Part shown: positions 45,238-56,920 of the stretch, piece by piece
Layout: every line of letters begins with the position of its first letter
How positions within the stretch are numbered: position 1 is the first letter of the stretch
The notes under the pieces: generated by a model
Told to the model about the DNA's origin: nothing
The model's database searches: none
The model's input: only the letters and a program-made list of their open reading frames with translations
DNA from: Hemerocallis citrina
Taxonomy: Eukaryota; Streptophyta; Magnoliopsida; Asparagales; Asphodelaceae
Assembly: GCA_017893485.1 (NCBI GenBank)
Contig: CM030359.1
Coordinates: 33,377,175 to 33,441,174, forward strand
Direction: 5' to 3'
Length of the DNA stretch: 64,000 nt
Position numbers and translations under genes: made by a program

Positions 45238-46990
45238 TCCTCATATTGAATCTTACCATGGAACCAAAATTTGTTTTTGGCCGTACTTGCCATCTCTCTC
45301 GGAATCTCCGTAATATCTAGGGATCCTTGTTTGTGTTGAAATGATTTGCATAATGGAAGCACAATTTCATGAACTCCAATTTATGAAAATACCAAAATCA
45401 TTTTCATTTAACATTAATCATTTAAAACAATTTCAAAGGTCAAACACATCATATGAGTAAAGACGCAACAAGATGTTGATCAAATAGACAGTCATATGTC
45501 ATGACATTGTTTTAAGTATCGGCCATCGCGGCTGTTAAATCTTTCCTTACATCATTTTAAATGGGTTATCGATACCAATGCTGCAGTTTTGGATCGTGTA
45601 TTGTTTTTGCCCAATTTTGGCCGTTATAACAGCTGATATCCATTATCCGATATGTTGGCAAATATTCAATTTTAGTTTATTTTTATGGGAAAAAATTTGC
45701 TACTTCTTTAAGACTACTTCATTGAGGCTAGTTTATGTTAAAGTTCAAACACAAACCCGATTGAGACCCTAACCCATTATATAAAAAGATACCCGTTTGA
45801 ACAACTTGGAAAAAATAACACTTGTTCTTCTTCATAACAAATTTTTTATTTTACTTTCAAATCTTGTATGCTTCCTTTCTACAATAAAACACTTTTCACT
45901 TTATTGAGGAAGTTATTTTAGTGGTTATTTATTTGTTTAATATAGTATAAATGTGTTGTTTTACTCTTGAATTTTGTTGTAAGTAGGTATCATTATGGTC
46001 TCCCCTTCTTTGTTTCTACTAAGTTTCCTATAGGGATTTCGAGTGAATAATTAGCTTGAAACTTAGTTTTTTCTCTCTACAATACACACACACACACATG
46101 TTATCAGGTCACATACAATTTTTAATATATTAAATCTGATTATGAAACAATATCCGATATAAAACATTGTCGTCCGATATGGTACCGACATTAGGAATTT
46201 AAAACCTTGCTTCATGCTACTAGTGTTTCTCAAAATATGTGGAGAGTTCTAATACATGTTGTTCGTCCATCAAACACTTATAAATCAACTAAGAAACCTC
46301 CAACAACACCTGAGAGAAGTGGACTTCAATTCTTGATAGATGCAAGTCGGTTGAGCGAGAGAGGGTGATGGTTGGTGATACACAAACACTCTATTTTGGG
46401 ACTCGTAATAGCATTGGGTGTGTATAGGGGTATACCCGGTAGACCTAGGTGTGGGCCCAAAGGAGTTATTTATAATAAAATAAAATAAAATAAAATAAAA
46501 CTACATGTAGGGATGCATTGGCACCAAAAGGGGTGGGAGGGATGCATTGCTATGCAATTTTGCAAAAAAAAAGTAATTTATGTTTTGAAATAAGTACCAG
46601 TTTGTTTTATTAGACCACCAAACTAATAACCAAATCTATATTAAATCCCTTTGTCTAATTATATCCTATATCCCCTTCTCTAGTTCCCCTCTGTTATTGT
46701 CTCTGATTTTTTGTCTTCTCATCTCCCTTGTAGCCATGTCTTTTTCCTTTGTAGCCTTCCCCCAGTCAATCGTAGGTACATCAAACATTCTTCCACCAAG
46801 GCCTTCTTCTCTATCTTTTTTTACTCCCTTTCCCTTGCATTCCCTTTCTTCCTCTTCTCCCAATCTCTCAAAGTCTTTCCCCATTCGTGGCAGGTGCTCT
46901 GAAGCCCTCTTCACAAGTTATTTTCTCTCTAAAAAAGTTAAAAGAGGTATAAAATCACTCAACTCTATAGAGAGGGATAGGCAACCATGG
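45238..46990. other. Intergenic/intronic; weak inverted-repeat element 45505-46215
   Basis: 'gttttaagtatcggcc' near 45510 faces an inverted 'ggtaccgac...ttaaaacc' near 46185-46205, with 'ccgatat' motifs inside, as in decayed DNA transposons. Other content: (AC)n near 46085, (TAAAA)n near 46475-46500. No gene. Confidence 0.3.
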
Positions 46991-47661
46991 AATAAGCCAA
47001 AGTAAATCTCAAAACAAAGATAGGTTAGGGAAAGAGCCGGGGCCTGGAAGATGGAAGCTATTCAAATTGTGGAACTTCAACTCCAGGTAAAGGAGAAGCA
47101 TTGTAAGGACGAAGGACTAGGATTAGCGAGATGGGAGTGCTTAACTAAAAACCTATTACACATATTAAAGCGTTACATCTATTACAAGCCTTATTCTGTC
47201 TTAGCCTTATACACGCCATATCTGACATATCCAAGATAAGCAGAAATTCCTGAAATAGTCATTCTCTTATGTCTGGCCTCACAACTGTAAGGAAAAAGAG
47301 GCCTTAGGCCTGCAAATGCAGAACATCTACTTGATTAAGGGGCAGGTAAAACACCTTTACTCGAACTCAGTAGGAAGCCCTGCACGCTAGTCTGTAGAAG
47401 GAAGAATCCGCAACTCACATTGAAGAGGGATTGGCTATTGGGACTTGGCTCTATCTACCATAAAGGAGATAGACGTTCTACCTCTGAAGGGTCAAAATCT
47501 GTCGTAAATAGGTATTTTCATACGAGAGTAGCTTACTGGTGTGGAGCAAGGTGCCCTGAAGGTCTAAAGCTAGCTTTTTAGTTGATCCTGATCCTACGTA
47601 ACTAAGAACGTAGAGGAGGTAGGATGGGCAGTTGGTCAGATCTAGTATGGATCGTACATGG

Positions 47662-47880
47662 ATGATTGTTGGAGTCGCTGATTTGTTACAAGATCAATTC
47701 GGACTGGCTCTTGTTCGTTAAGAAAATGCGATTCGAGGAGCTATATGTGGAGCAATCAAGCATAAATTGATACCGACCCCTCAAACTTTGGTAACTTCAA
47801 CTTCATTAACAACTACTTATGAATCATTTTTTGGCCTACACCCTTTTACTCAAGTTTTGAATGGAACGAATCCACCGACA
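47662..47880 (+). pseudogene. rpoB: Plastid RNA polymerase beta subunit fragment
   Basis: Translation shows 'VGVADLLQDQFGLALVR', then an in-frame TAA (47719-47721; normally Leu), then '[20 protein letters not shown]' and '[22 protein letters not shown]', which match a conserved internal block of plastid RpoB. Only about 70 of more than 1000 residues are present. Several substitutions and the stop show it is non-functional. Confidence 0.88.
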
Positions 47881-49067
47881 CCCATTATGTGGCGTTCATG
47901 GGCGAAAAATCCTTTCTTTGTTTGGAAGGGGGGCTATCAACTCATCGACTACATCCAGTCTCTTTCCCAGCTTGAAAACCGATGTGCTAGCGCTCTCCTA
48001 TCAAATATCTTGCAAGACAACAACTATTAAATAAATAAAAACATTAACTCGCGCTATACTATACTACTAAACTAACTAATATTTCTTTCTAGAACTATAG
48101 TTTGCTTGCTGGAGATTGCTTTTTCTCGATTATTTCCAGTCCCAATCCCCAACATTGTCACTACCATTAATCTTTCATGGGATGGAGTTTCTTGGTCGGC
48201 ACATGCGACATATTTGAGTGTATCCGACATATTTGAAATTTATAGACATATCGCATGCAAGCGGTGCATGATGAATCCTTTGGGAGGGGGATAGAGCCAA
48301 TATGCCCCCGGACGTACTCGTTATCGAGGAACCGGGTGACCAAAGTCAGCCATGGAAAATTAGAAACCCTAGGTAACAAGGACTCGCTCTGAACTTTCTT
48401 GGCAGATCAGCTAGATGAATGAGCAGCACATTCTAAAGCACTTTCTTCGTAATAGGATGACTGTGGGATTTTGATTTTTTTATATGGAAGTCGATAAGAC
48501 ATCTTTCTACCAATCGAGGAGGCCGAGTCAAGATCCCATCCGATCCGGGAAAGATTAGGAAATGCATATAATGATCCATTCTTGGCACTAAAGCACTAAA
48601 AGATCGAGTGCGGGTTAAGCAAGTAAGAAGCAAGATAACAAGCTACCCTACCGGAGCTAAATGCTATGTGGAGCACTTTACTGCCTTTCTTGGACCAAAC
48701 TCGTTTAGTTTTGTCTTAACGTGTTGCATCGCTAGGTTGGACCTTTCGGACTTTCAGGAATTGGCATACAAGAAGTATTTGATCGCTTCAGGGAAATGGG
48801 TGTGCTGAGACCAGTCACACAAGAACCATCTTCTGCAGTTATTGAAGAGATTGTCGATCACTAGACTGACTATTTAAATGTAAACATGTTTATGATCTTG
48901 CGAAGGCCGAACCAACCTCGGCTAAAATTGATTTACAAGGGGGCCGTCTAGGATCTAATCCCTATCAGTAAGTGTGCCGTTGTAATTTGGTTCTTTCTAT
49001 TCCGAATCATGTCTTTTTCTCGTAAGATGTAAATGAGGGGAAAAAACAATAAAAAAGAACAAATCAC

Positions 49068-49193
49068 ACCATCTCTGTAATAGGTAAATGCCTTTTTTTC
49101 TCCTGAAGTTGTCGGAAGTACTCGGAACAAAATATTGGCTATAATTGAAGAGGTCTTATCAATTAAATTTCCATTTATTCGAAATCTAGCCAT
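49068..49193 (-). pseudogene. ycf3: Plastid ycf3 (photosystem I assembly) exon 1 fragment
   Basis: The 42-codon frame '[20 protein letters not shown]' ... '[17 protein letters not shown]' matches ycf3 exon 1, which ends at this YYRDG. What follows on the minus strand (49067 to about 48945) starts GTG and continues as the group II intron does in plastids. Exons 2 and 3 are absent. Confidence 0.85.
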
Positions 49194-49224
49194 AATTAGC
49201 TATCCATTCTATAATTCTTCTTAT

Positions 49225-50085
49225 TAGGCGGTGGTGGTTCAGTCAAGGGGTGCCTAGGTGGTAGATTTTTTTTGCTAATTTAGTTAATTTCTGTCCATAT
49301 TCTTCGATCGTAAATATAACTATGCAATTCAATTGCAAATATTCATCATGTTCTTGTGTAATGTGTAATTAAAGAATGTTTATGCATGAAAAAGCTTCCC
49401 TGTGCAATTAATGTGTAATATGTGCAATTAAAAAAACAATTGTCCAATTGTAATATGTGCAATATGCCAATATGTGTTATTTTAATAAGTGTAATAGGTG
49501 TTTTATGTGCAATCCATAACCAATAATACTAAAAAAAGTAAAACAATTCCACTACTATTCAAGATCCATACATAGTATATAATAGATTAATAGTAGTTAT
49601 CTTTTACCAAAATCCTAAATTTGAAATTTAAAGTTTCAAGTCCAATAATGACTTGACTAAGCTTACTAGTTACCTAATCTTCTAAGTCTACATATTCGCC
49701 ATCCGCCACATTCATAATTCTCTCGTCATCAGACTCAAATTCAACCGCTTCATCTTTCTCCTCCTCCGATGTATCTAGCTTTTCATCAAGTTCTCTAATG
49801 GCAATGGGGATGTTCCCGCACTCCTTGGTTCTAGTACCTCATCTGCTCCCGATGCTTCCACCACCATTCTCCAAGTAAGCCTTGAACCCGGCTTGACCTC
49901 ATCATCATCATCACCACCATCAACAAGCCAACCTTGTGCTTGGCTAGCTTGAGATGATAGTAGCAAGTCTCCCGCCTAATCGCCTCAGACCGCCTAGACC
50001 ACCGCCTATGGCAAAGGTGGTTCGTTTTCCTCCATCTGAGCGCCTAGGCGTCCGAAGAGGCCGCCATTTAGAACACTGCATTATT
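49225..50085 (-). mobile_element. Decayed hAT-like DNA transposon with transposase C-terminal remnant
   Basis: Both ends carry repeated CCTAGGCG/CGCCTAG-type motifs ('gtgcctaggtgg' near 49250; 'cgcctaggcg' near 50040), as subterminal repeats of hAT elements. On the minus strand 49970-49670 reads an acidic tail: 'GWLVDGGDDDDEVKPG', then in a neighbouring frame 'ELDEKLDTSEEEKDEAVEF' and 'ADGEYVDLED' before a stop. This may be the end of a hAT transposase. TIR and TSD are not resolved. Confidence 0.35.
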
Positions 50086-50788
50086 CCCACGGGGGTTAGA
50101 CTAATTTGTTTAGGTAAAAAGGCAAAGAGATTTTAAAGATACAGTGGGAGGGGTGTTAATAGTATAATTTTTGTTAATTAATGTTATTGTCAAATTGGTT
50201 CTATTAGCATTTAGATTTGTTGATGGCTTAATGTTAATGATTGATGAACCTGTATTTTTATTGTTATGATATGTTAAAATTTAATACTAATATGTTAAAA
50301 TTTAAAACTAATTGATAGTAAATAAGTTTCTTTTAGATTGTTGATAATTGTTTAATATATAGATTTGTCAATGTATTGCTTGATTGTTGTCATATTCGTC
50401 TGTTAAACTTGTAGATCATCATTCTGATTCCCTTGCTTAATTAAATTTACTCTTTGAGAAAAATACCTATTTTGAATTGGTGTTTAATTTATTGCTTTAA
50501 TTATTGAATTCTTTTGTTAATGTAGATGCTTTTATTTCATGTTTTCGTCAATTGTCGACAACTCTTTTGATTTCCTATTCATATGTATGTTTTGCCATAG
50601 TCAAAAAATAGATTGGTGCATGAAAAAGTTTGCTATATATGCTCTATATTGTTAATTTTTGTCTACAAATTTAGCACTATTGCAATTTTGAATTATTGTA
50701 TCATTTTACGTATCTTTTTAATAAATAAAATTAATATCTATTTATGTCTTCAGTCTCTACCTGGGCTGACTTCTTTTGCATTTTGTAG

Positions 50789-53700
50789 ATTGATGAAATT
50801 CTTTTATATGTGAACCTTAGTCTTCAACCCTATCAAAGAGTAATCCTGAGGATGATGGAGGTACTGACAATTTAAAGCTCATTTCAGCTACAATTTAAAG
50901 CTCATTTCAGCTAAAATTCTTAAATCAGTTTCTTAACTATTGCAATTTATGGATCATTGCAGAGATCACAAATTGAGATGCTTGAAACTGATACAGAATT
51001 ACAAACAAAGCAAGATGAACATATTTCCATAAAGGAGGAACCAGAGCTCCCAAGCTCGAAGGTATTCTTTCCATTTGTTGTACTGGAGGGGGAAAGGTAG
51101 ATAGCTTCCTCATATGGTCTGTGGAGACTAATTGGTGAAAGTGAACAAGATGAAACTGAAATTTAACTTCGAATTATTTCGATGCTACCAAAATTTGGCA
51201 TTTCGTGGGAGTTAAATACTGTTTGGGAAGGCAGGCAGCATTCTGTCACACTGGGGAGTGTTTTGTAGAGATTAAATGGTTGGATTAGGTTGTATTTCAG
51301 TTTAAAAATTCTCTCGATTAGCATGCAAGTTGACTTGCAACTTGTGTTTGGAATCATAGAAATCTTGCACCTTGAAATGCTACCTCATCAAAATGCAGCC
51401 ATTTATACTTAACCAAACATCCTCAAGGAGAACAACTGGTGAAATTCAATCTTGTTTTCGGATATATTTTAAGGGATGCTTAGCTGTTTGACAACACATT
51501 ATTAGGAAAGAATGACTGAACAATGGAATACACACGTTCTAGTTGACAATTGATCTATTGGTCTTTAATTTATTTGTAATTGTAATTTATAGGGGTCTTG
51601 CATTAATTTTTCTTATGGGGTTAGTGGAACATAATTAATAATGAAATGAACTCAAGCTGATCATTTTGTACCGTGGATGTATTCGGAGTTAAAGCTTTAA
51701 CAATTTAAGCTCCATTCTAAAATATTTGATTAGAGATAGACAATAAGATTCAACTTTTTTTAACATACGGCCTAGGTGGTTCAGTTTCCCCAAATTCTGC
51801 TAAAGCAATTACTGCACATGCCAAATGACTATTTTACCTGCAATTGATGTTAAAAAAAAGGGGGAAAAAACTCGATTGTAACTTAGTTGAGAGAAGACAG
51901 ATTACCAATTGGCAAGGTTGGGAGTTAAGGACGCCATTCATGGGTTGGGAGGAGAGGATTTCTGAGGGGGAAGAGTTAAGCGATCTGGAGATGTTCATTT
52001 CTTTTCTTTCTTTTTTGGGAATAAGATCGTAGCCCCCCCTCCACACACACATAGCACACTTACCCCAGATATATGGGGATTTTATGATGCAAGTGGGAAT
52101 AATGGTGCAAGTCGGATTCGTATTCCCGGTATCTTGCTTACAAGTGAAAAGGCTTGCCATTACTAGTGGACCATATTGACACTTGCGAGGGTCATGTTTC
52201 TTGTTTAGGATGTGTGGTGGATTCTCAGGGTTTTTAGAATTGTACATTGGTTTTGATTGTTACTTGAGCTTGGTCATCTTTGCGTACAACAATCATTACA
52301 TGTTTTGTTAAATTCCCTTTCCAGATTTATTCTCCTTCTAACTAGGTCTTTCATCGCTCCCTAGGGTTTTGATGTTAAATTAGGGGCAACAAAAGATTGG
52401 AGGGGATATTATTTTGACTGAGAAGGTGTGAAGTCATCAGGGTTTGGTGGGTGTGGGTAGGAAAACCTCCTTTAAGAATAGAAAATGTGTGAGATAGGGT
52501 ACATGGGTACTTTAGTCAAATTGCTGTGTCCCATTAATTTTAACAGTATTGTACTTGTATGGGTGACATAATATTATGGGGCAGCCTCAAGCGTGGGACC
52601 CACATTGTTGGGGGCTGATATGGAACTAGTGATTTGTGAGGATAATGAAATTGGCTTATTTGTGAGGAGTATTAGGTGTTAAAACCCAAACATTAGACCC
52701 ATCGACATTGTTCATATTGAGATGTTTTAATAACGTCAGTTTGTTTTTTTCTCTCTAACAAATAACATCATTTTGTTTTGGTTGTGGTTACCTTACACAT
52801 TAAAATAATAAGTATCTAGTTTTAATGGAATATATTGTAACCTATTGTTTAATATCAAGACAGTAATCAATATAAAAATTCATAATAACTGCCTTTTCCC
52901 ATCAGTGATGTTGTTCCACTGTAGCAGTAGTCTGAAATAGAGATTTTGCAGATAATGCTAAGACTTGTTATTGACGTAAGCAGAACATCTAACCATATAA
53001 AGAAATCGGCTAACTAGCTATCAAGAGTTCACATATATGTTGACTACTTGGATCTTTCTTTTCCATTTATCTTTCTAAACTATAATGGCTATCGCGTCCA
53101 CTAGGTTGCTATCTTAATGAGTTACAGTCACGTAAACCATTATAACTAGATCCACTGCTATTGTTCTTTCCTTCATCAACTGTTAGTGCTATTATATTGC
53201 TCTCTACTCAGTTGACTCAGTTGATTTCTTTTGTACATGACCAAACACCCTCAAGTGATTCTCCATTTTATATTTATGGAAGCCACCTCAATCTCTCAAT
53301 AAAGAAACAATCCATTTTGTTGTTCGCCTCAACTTCTTTATGTCTGCTAACCATATATTTTTGAACATATTTTGTTTTCAATCGCCTAACATTGATAAAT
53401 AGCCATCTGACTGAAATTTTCCTTTGACTGCTGGGGCAATTTACAATGACTTTATACTGAACCACTTCTTTTTTTTATTTTTTACACAATTTTTTCCTTA
53501 AAGAAATCCTTGCTTGATTAGAAATGTCATGTCATGTTAGTTTTATTTTTCTACCCTATCCCCTTTATGAATGCTGAAGAATTCAATTTTTTTGTGATGT
53601 TTGTGCAGCATTCTGAAGACAGCTGGTTGGATTCCAACAGATCCAGGCTAGAGGAATTCAAAGATTTATCAAGCCAAGCACACTATGTTTGTTGGCAGCA

Positions 53701-54353
53701 TAATTTTGTCAGAGTTCTATGGGAATGGATTCTCTCTACTGTTGAGGAAAAAATGAGAGAACTTCGGGAAGCCACATCTTTTGATAGGGATGAGGTAAAC
53801 AACAAGGTTATCGATGATCTAACAGAAGTTTACGTTTCAGCGTTCATTATGAATATTTCCATCTTGTCTTGCAGTTTAGTCTTAAGTTACTTTATGAGAT
53901 ACATCCCAAAATTAGTGGCCATGAGTCGGAGTTCATTAAAGCACGCGGAACATTAATCAACTGTGAAGTCCACGAACACTCTTCAGTGACAGAGTCTCCT
54001 CTGGCCTATAAGGATGGCCAGGTATTAATAATTGTCTTTTCTGTTTTACGGTATGCATTATCTACCTTCAGGCTGTCAATTGTTTGGACATTGTTTGCAG
54101 GAGTACCTTTCCTTTAAAAAGTTTACAATGAATTTGATAGATCTCGCTGAACAAGGAAGGCATAAGGTTCATATCTATTCGCAAATGAATCTTTTCATGG
54201 TTTAAAGCTGTAACTAAGCACTAATTATTTCCCTGATTGTTCAATTGTTAGGTAGACACCGACCTCCGCAGGCTTATATCTCAATACGGTGAAGATAACA
54301 TTTCGAATGTCGTCCTGGATTTGTTCACTATGAGGCAATGTAGTTATCGGAGG
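50789..54353 (+). CDS. Unrecognised multi-exon gene, six phase-0 exons
   Basis: Exons: 50789-50860, 50963-51061, 53609-53827, 53875-54021, 54101-54166, 54252-54353 (72, 99, 219, 147, 66, 102 nt). Each is a whole number of codons, phase 0, open throughout, with AG before and GT after; that is unlikely by chance. Products: 'LLYVNLSLQPYQRVILRMME', 'ETDTELQTKQDEHISIKEEPE', 'FVRVLWEWILSTVEEKMREL', 'LLYEIHPKISGHESEFIKARG', 'FKKFTMNLIDLAEQGRHK', 'DTDLRRLISQYGEDNISNVV'. The protein is helical and charged, with no signal peptide or membrane segment. I do not recognise the family. No first or last exon seen. The 2.5-kb intron 51062-53608 contains a SINE. May continue the exons at 39573-40311. Confidence 0.55.
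52003..52200 (-). mobile_element. Probable tRNA-derived SINE, copy 2
   Basis: On the minus strand, 'TAATGGCAAGCC' (A-box-like), 'GAATACGAATCC' (B-box-like), then 'CCCCATATATCTGGGG' as in copy 1, and an A-rich end (T-rich 52003-52017 on the plus strand). It lies in an intron of the unrecognised gene. Confidence 0.5.
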
Positions 54354-55358
54354 GTATCTTTTTCTTCACTCACTCTTTCTCTTCCCCCCATCCTGTTTTA
54401 TTTATATGATCGTTTTGCTTAAACCATCATAACAAACAACTATAATTGGTTTTGTTCTAATTAAGTTTATTTTTTGTGGTTGAACTCTCATGTAAGAATT
54501 TTATATTTGTTTATTATTTAATGTGACATAATAAGCTAGTTAAGTCATTTTATTTATTCAATTTGCATGCTTTGGATAGTTGGCACAATCTTTTTTTATT
54601 TAAATCTCTGGGTGTGAAGCTTATGGCGACCCACCTTTTGTTTTTACTATCTCCTCAAATGGTACAGCATTTTTATTCTTATTTTATAAAGAATAAGTCT
54701 ACTGTACGGAAATCATCACTAAGCCACTATGCAGCAAGGTTTTTGCAATTGCAATGAAATTAAGTATAATATAAAATTTAGACAACTTGTCAAAATAAAA
54801 AATCTATATGTGAAAACAAAATCTTTCCATAGAACAAGAATCAATAAAATTAATAAAATTCCAAGTCAACCACCAAGAAGTTGAATCCTAAATTTTATTG
54901 AAGCAACATATACAAACATATTAGACACTTCAATTGTCAAATCCTTTTATATCATTTAGAAGACAACTAAAGAATAATGGTGTTTCATGTTTCAAATAAA
55001 TGGCACCTGGACAATGAAACTTGTAGAAATGGCATCAAAAGGGCGAAAACTACTTTATTGATTTAGAATAAAGAGTATATGACTGGGGACCAAATAGTTA
55101 GATTACCAATAGTGCTACTCTAATACGTCCCGTCAAGTTGGAGCACATATATTTTTGATCATAAGTTTGTCTGGATTCAGAGTAGACTACAAGAACTCTG
55201 CTGGGAATGCTTTATCGAGGAATTGGGGGTGTTGGCGGACTAATACACGAAGTGGGCATGAGTAAATGAATTGGCTTCCCTCCCTTCTCGTCTCTGGCAA
55301 ATTGACAATTAGCTTCGAAAAATTTGGTATTGTAATGATTAGCAGGTTTTTCTCAATG
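54354..55358. other. Intergenic, no feature recognised
   Basis: AT-rich; possible later exons of the preceding gene were looked for and not found. Confidence 0.4.
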
Positions 55359-55588
55359 TTGTCAAAACCGGACCGAACCGGGCCAGTCGGATTGGGTTTA
55401 ACCAAAACTGGACCCTTAACCAATCTGGTTCTGTATCGAACCAAAAAATCTCGAAAACTCAAATATATTTTTAATTTCATGAAGATCCCTTTTATTCAAC
55501 CTGGTTCAGTCGAAAGAAATACCGGATCGAACCTTGAAAAACTAAACCGCCCACCTTTCTGGTTCGAAGGCCGGTCCGGTTTTGACAA
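55359..55588. mobile_element. MITE with 17-bp perfect TIRs
   Basis: TTGTCAAAACCGGACCG at the left (55359-55375) and its exact reverse complement at the right (55572-55588). The interior is rich in 'aaccgg' and 'ggttcg' motifs. The flanks do not show a clear TSD. 230 bp, no coding. Confidence 0.6.
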
Positions 55589-56565
55589 TATTTGTTTTTC
55601 TGCTTTGTTAATGGCACCTAATAATCACAACCATGATTTCAAATCTTTGTATTGTTTGGAGGTCGACTGCTATTTGTTGTAATAGTCGCCATATTGTATC
55701 GGTAGGCAAATTTCCAATCCAATACGGTTCATGCATCTTCGTATGACTAAATTTCAAGGCCATGTTTACAGCAAATAGAAGCGATGAAGATTGAATGCCT
55801 AAATCACGACGGAGGGAATATCACAAAAGCTTAGATACATGGCGACCTTTAGTCCTATTCTTGACCTGAACAACGCAACGAGTACAACTTATTGATTCTA
55901 GCTTTTCCATGTGGCTAGATTATCACTAAAGGAGACAATTGTCACTCGCGGAAGTTCTATCATTCATTGATCCAGTTCATTTGAATATGAGCCAAGGTTT
56001 AATACTCAGGATCGGGAATGGGACCTTTTTTCGAATATTTGAATTGGGATCGGTATCAGCCGGATCGGTGCATCGTTTTTTTCGGTCATTTTTTAAAATT
56101 TGAAAAAATGATATAATATGTTTCTATACTTGGATTATTTTTAATAACTGATAATTAATTTTTAAAAATAAAGTGATATATTTAAATTTTTTTTACCAAT
56201 TTAATATTTTCAATTATAGACTTGAACATTTTAATTAATTTCAAAGAATTATTAATGTAGTATAAAACTAGAAAAATAGAAATAGGTAAACCAAATAGTA
56301 CAAGTTTTATGTACATACAAGATTTTTTTTAGATAGACATGAAAATGATGTTCATCACACAACTACTTTTTTGACTGTTGTAAATGCAATCATCTATTCA
56401 TTTTGCGCGATACTTTTTATTTAAATATCATTTGTCTTTACAAATCTATGAGCTAATTAGCACAGGTATGGGTACCACAGATACGGTACACTGATACACA
56501 ATTTTTGGGGAAAGTATAATATATGTGCATTTTTTAGTACTTTGAATAATAAATATATGATATAA
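55589..56565. other. Intergenic, no feature recognised
   Basis: A stretch near 55990-56090 ('gggatcggtatcagccggatcgg') may be an old transposon end, without a partner that I can see. Confidence 0.4.
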
Positions 56566-56920
56566 GGGTATAATGCGGATAATCCCCCTAGTACTATGTA
56601 GTCACGTGAATAACCCTCCTTCCTAAATTGAAATTTTTGGTCATAAAAGGGCAATTTCGTTAGCGTTTCGTTAGAAACTTTTACATGTGCAATACATGTA
56701 ACTTTTTGTGAAGGAATTGACAAGAAGTAGTTATCTTCCTTTTCTCGAAACCATTTAGAGCTTTAATAGGTGGAAAAGAACTTATTATTAAGAAAGCACA
56801 CAAAATGCATGTAACAGATGTTTTAATGGAATCGCCCTTAAGGGGTTTTTCGTGTTGAACAAATGCATTATTGGGGTTAGTGGCATTGTGTATCATCTAG
56901 GGGGTTAATCGCAAATTTCC
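56566..56920. mobile_element. MITE with imperfect TIRs
   Basis: The left 'aatgcggataatccccctag' and the right, inverted 'ctagggggttaatcgca' pair imperfectly over about 20 bp, and both are followed inwards by 'gtgaataaccc'/'gggttagtggc'. The interior has no gene. Confidence 0.45.

Larger units (their letters stand above)
46990..49215. other. Organelle-derived nuclear DNA (plastid pieces, probably via mitochondrial DNA)
   Basis: Two plastid gene fragments are certain by translation (rpoB at 47662, ycf3 at 49068) and lie 1.2 kb apart in opposite orientation, which is not their plastid arrangement. The sequence between and around them (47040-47640, 47890-48900) has the even base composition of plant mitochondrial intergenic DNA but no gene I can name. 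The simplest reading is a mitochondrial segment carrying plastid inserts, transferred to the nucleus. Confidence 0.6.

Noticed and set aside
47741..48862. Other open frames within the organelle-derived patch (48106, 48433, 48608)
   Set aside because: No plastid or mitochondrial gene could be recognised in them; chance frames.
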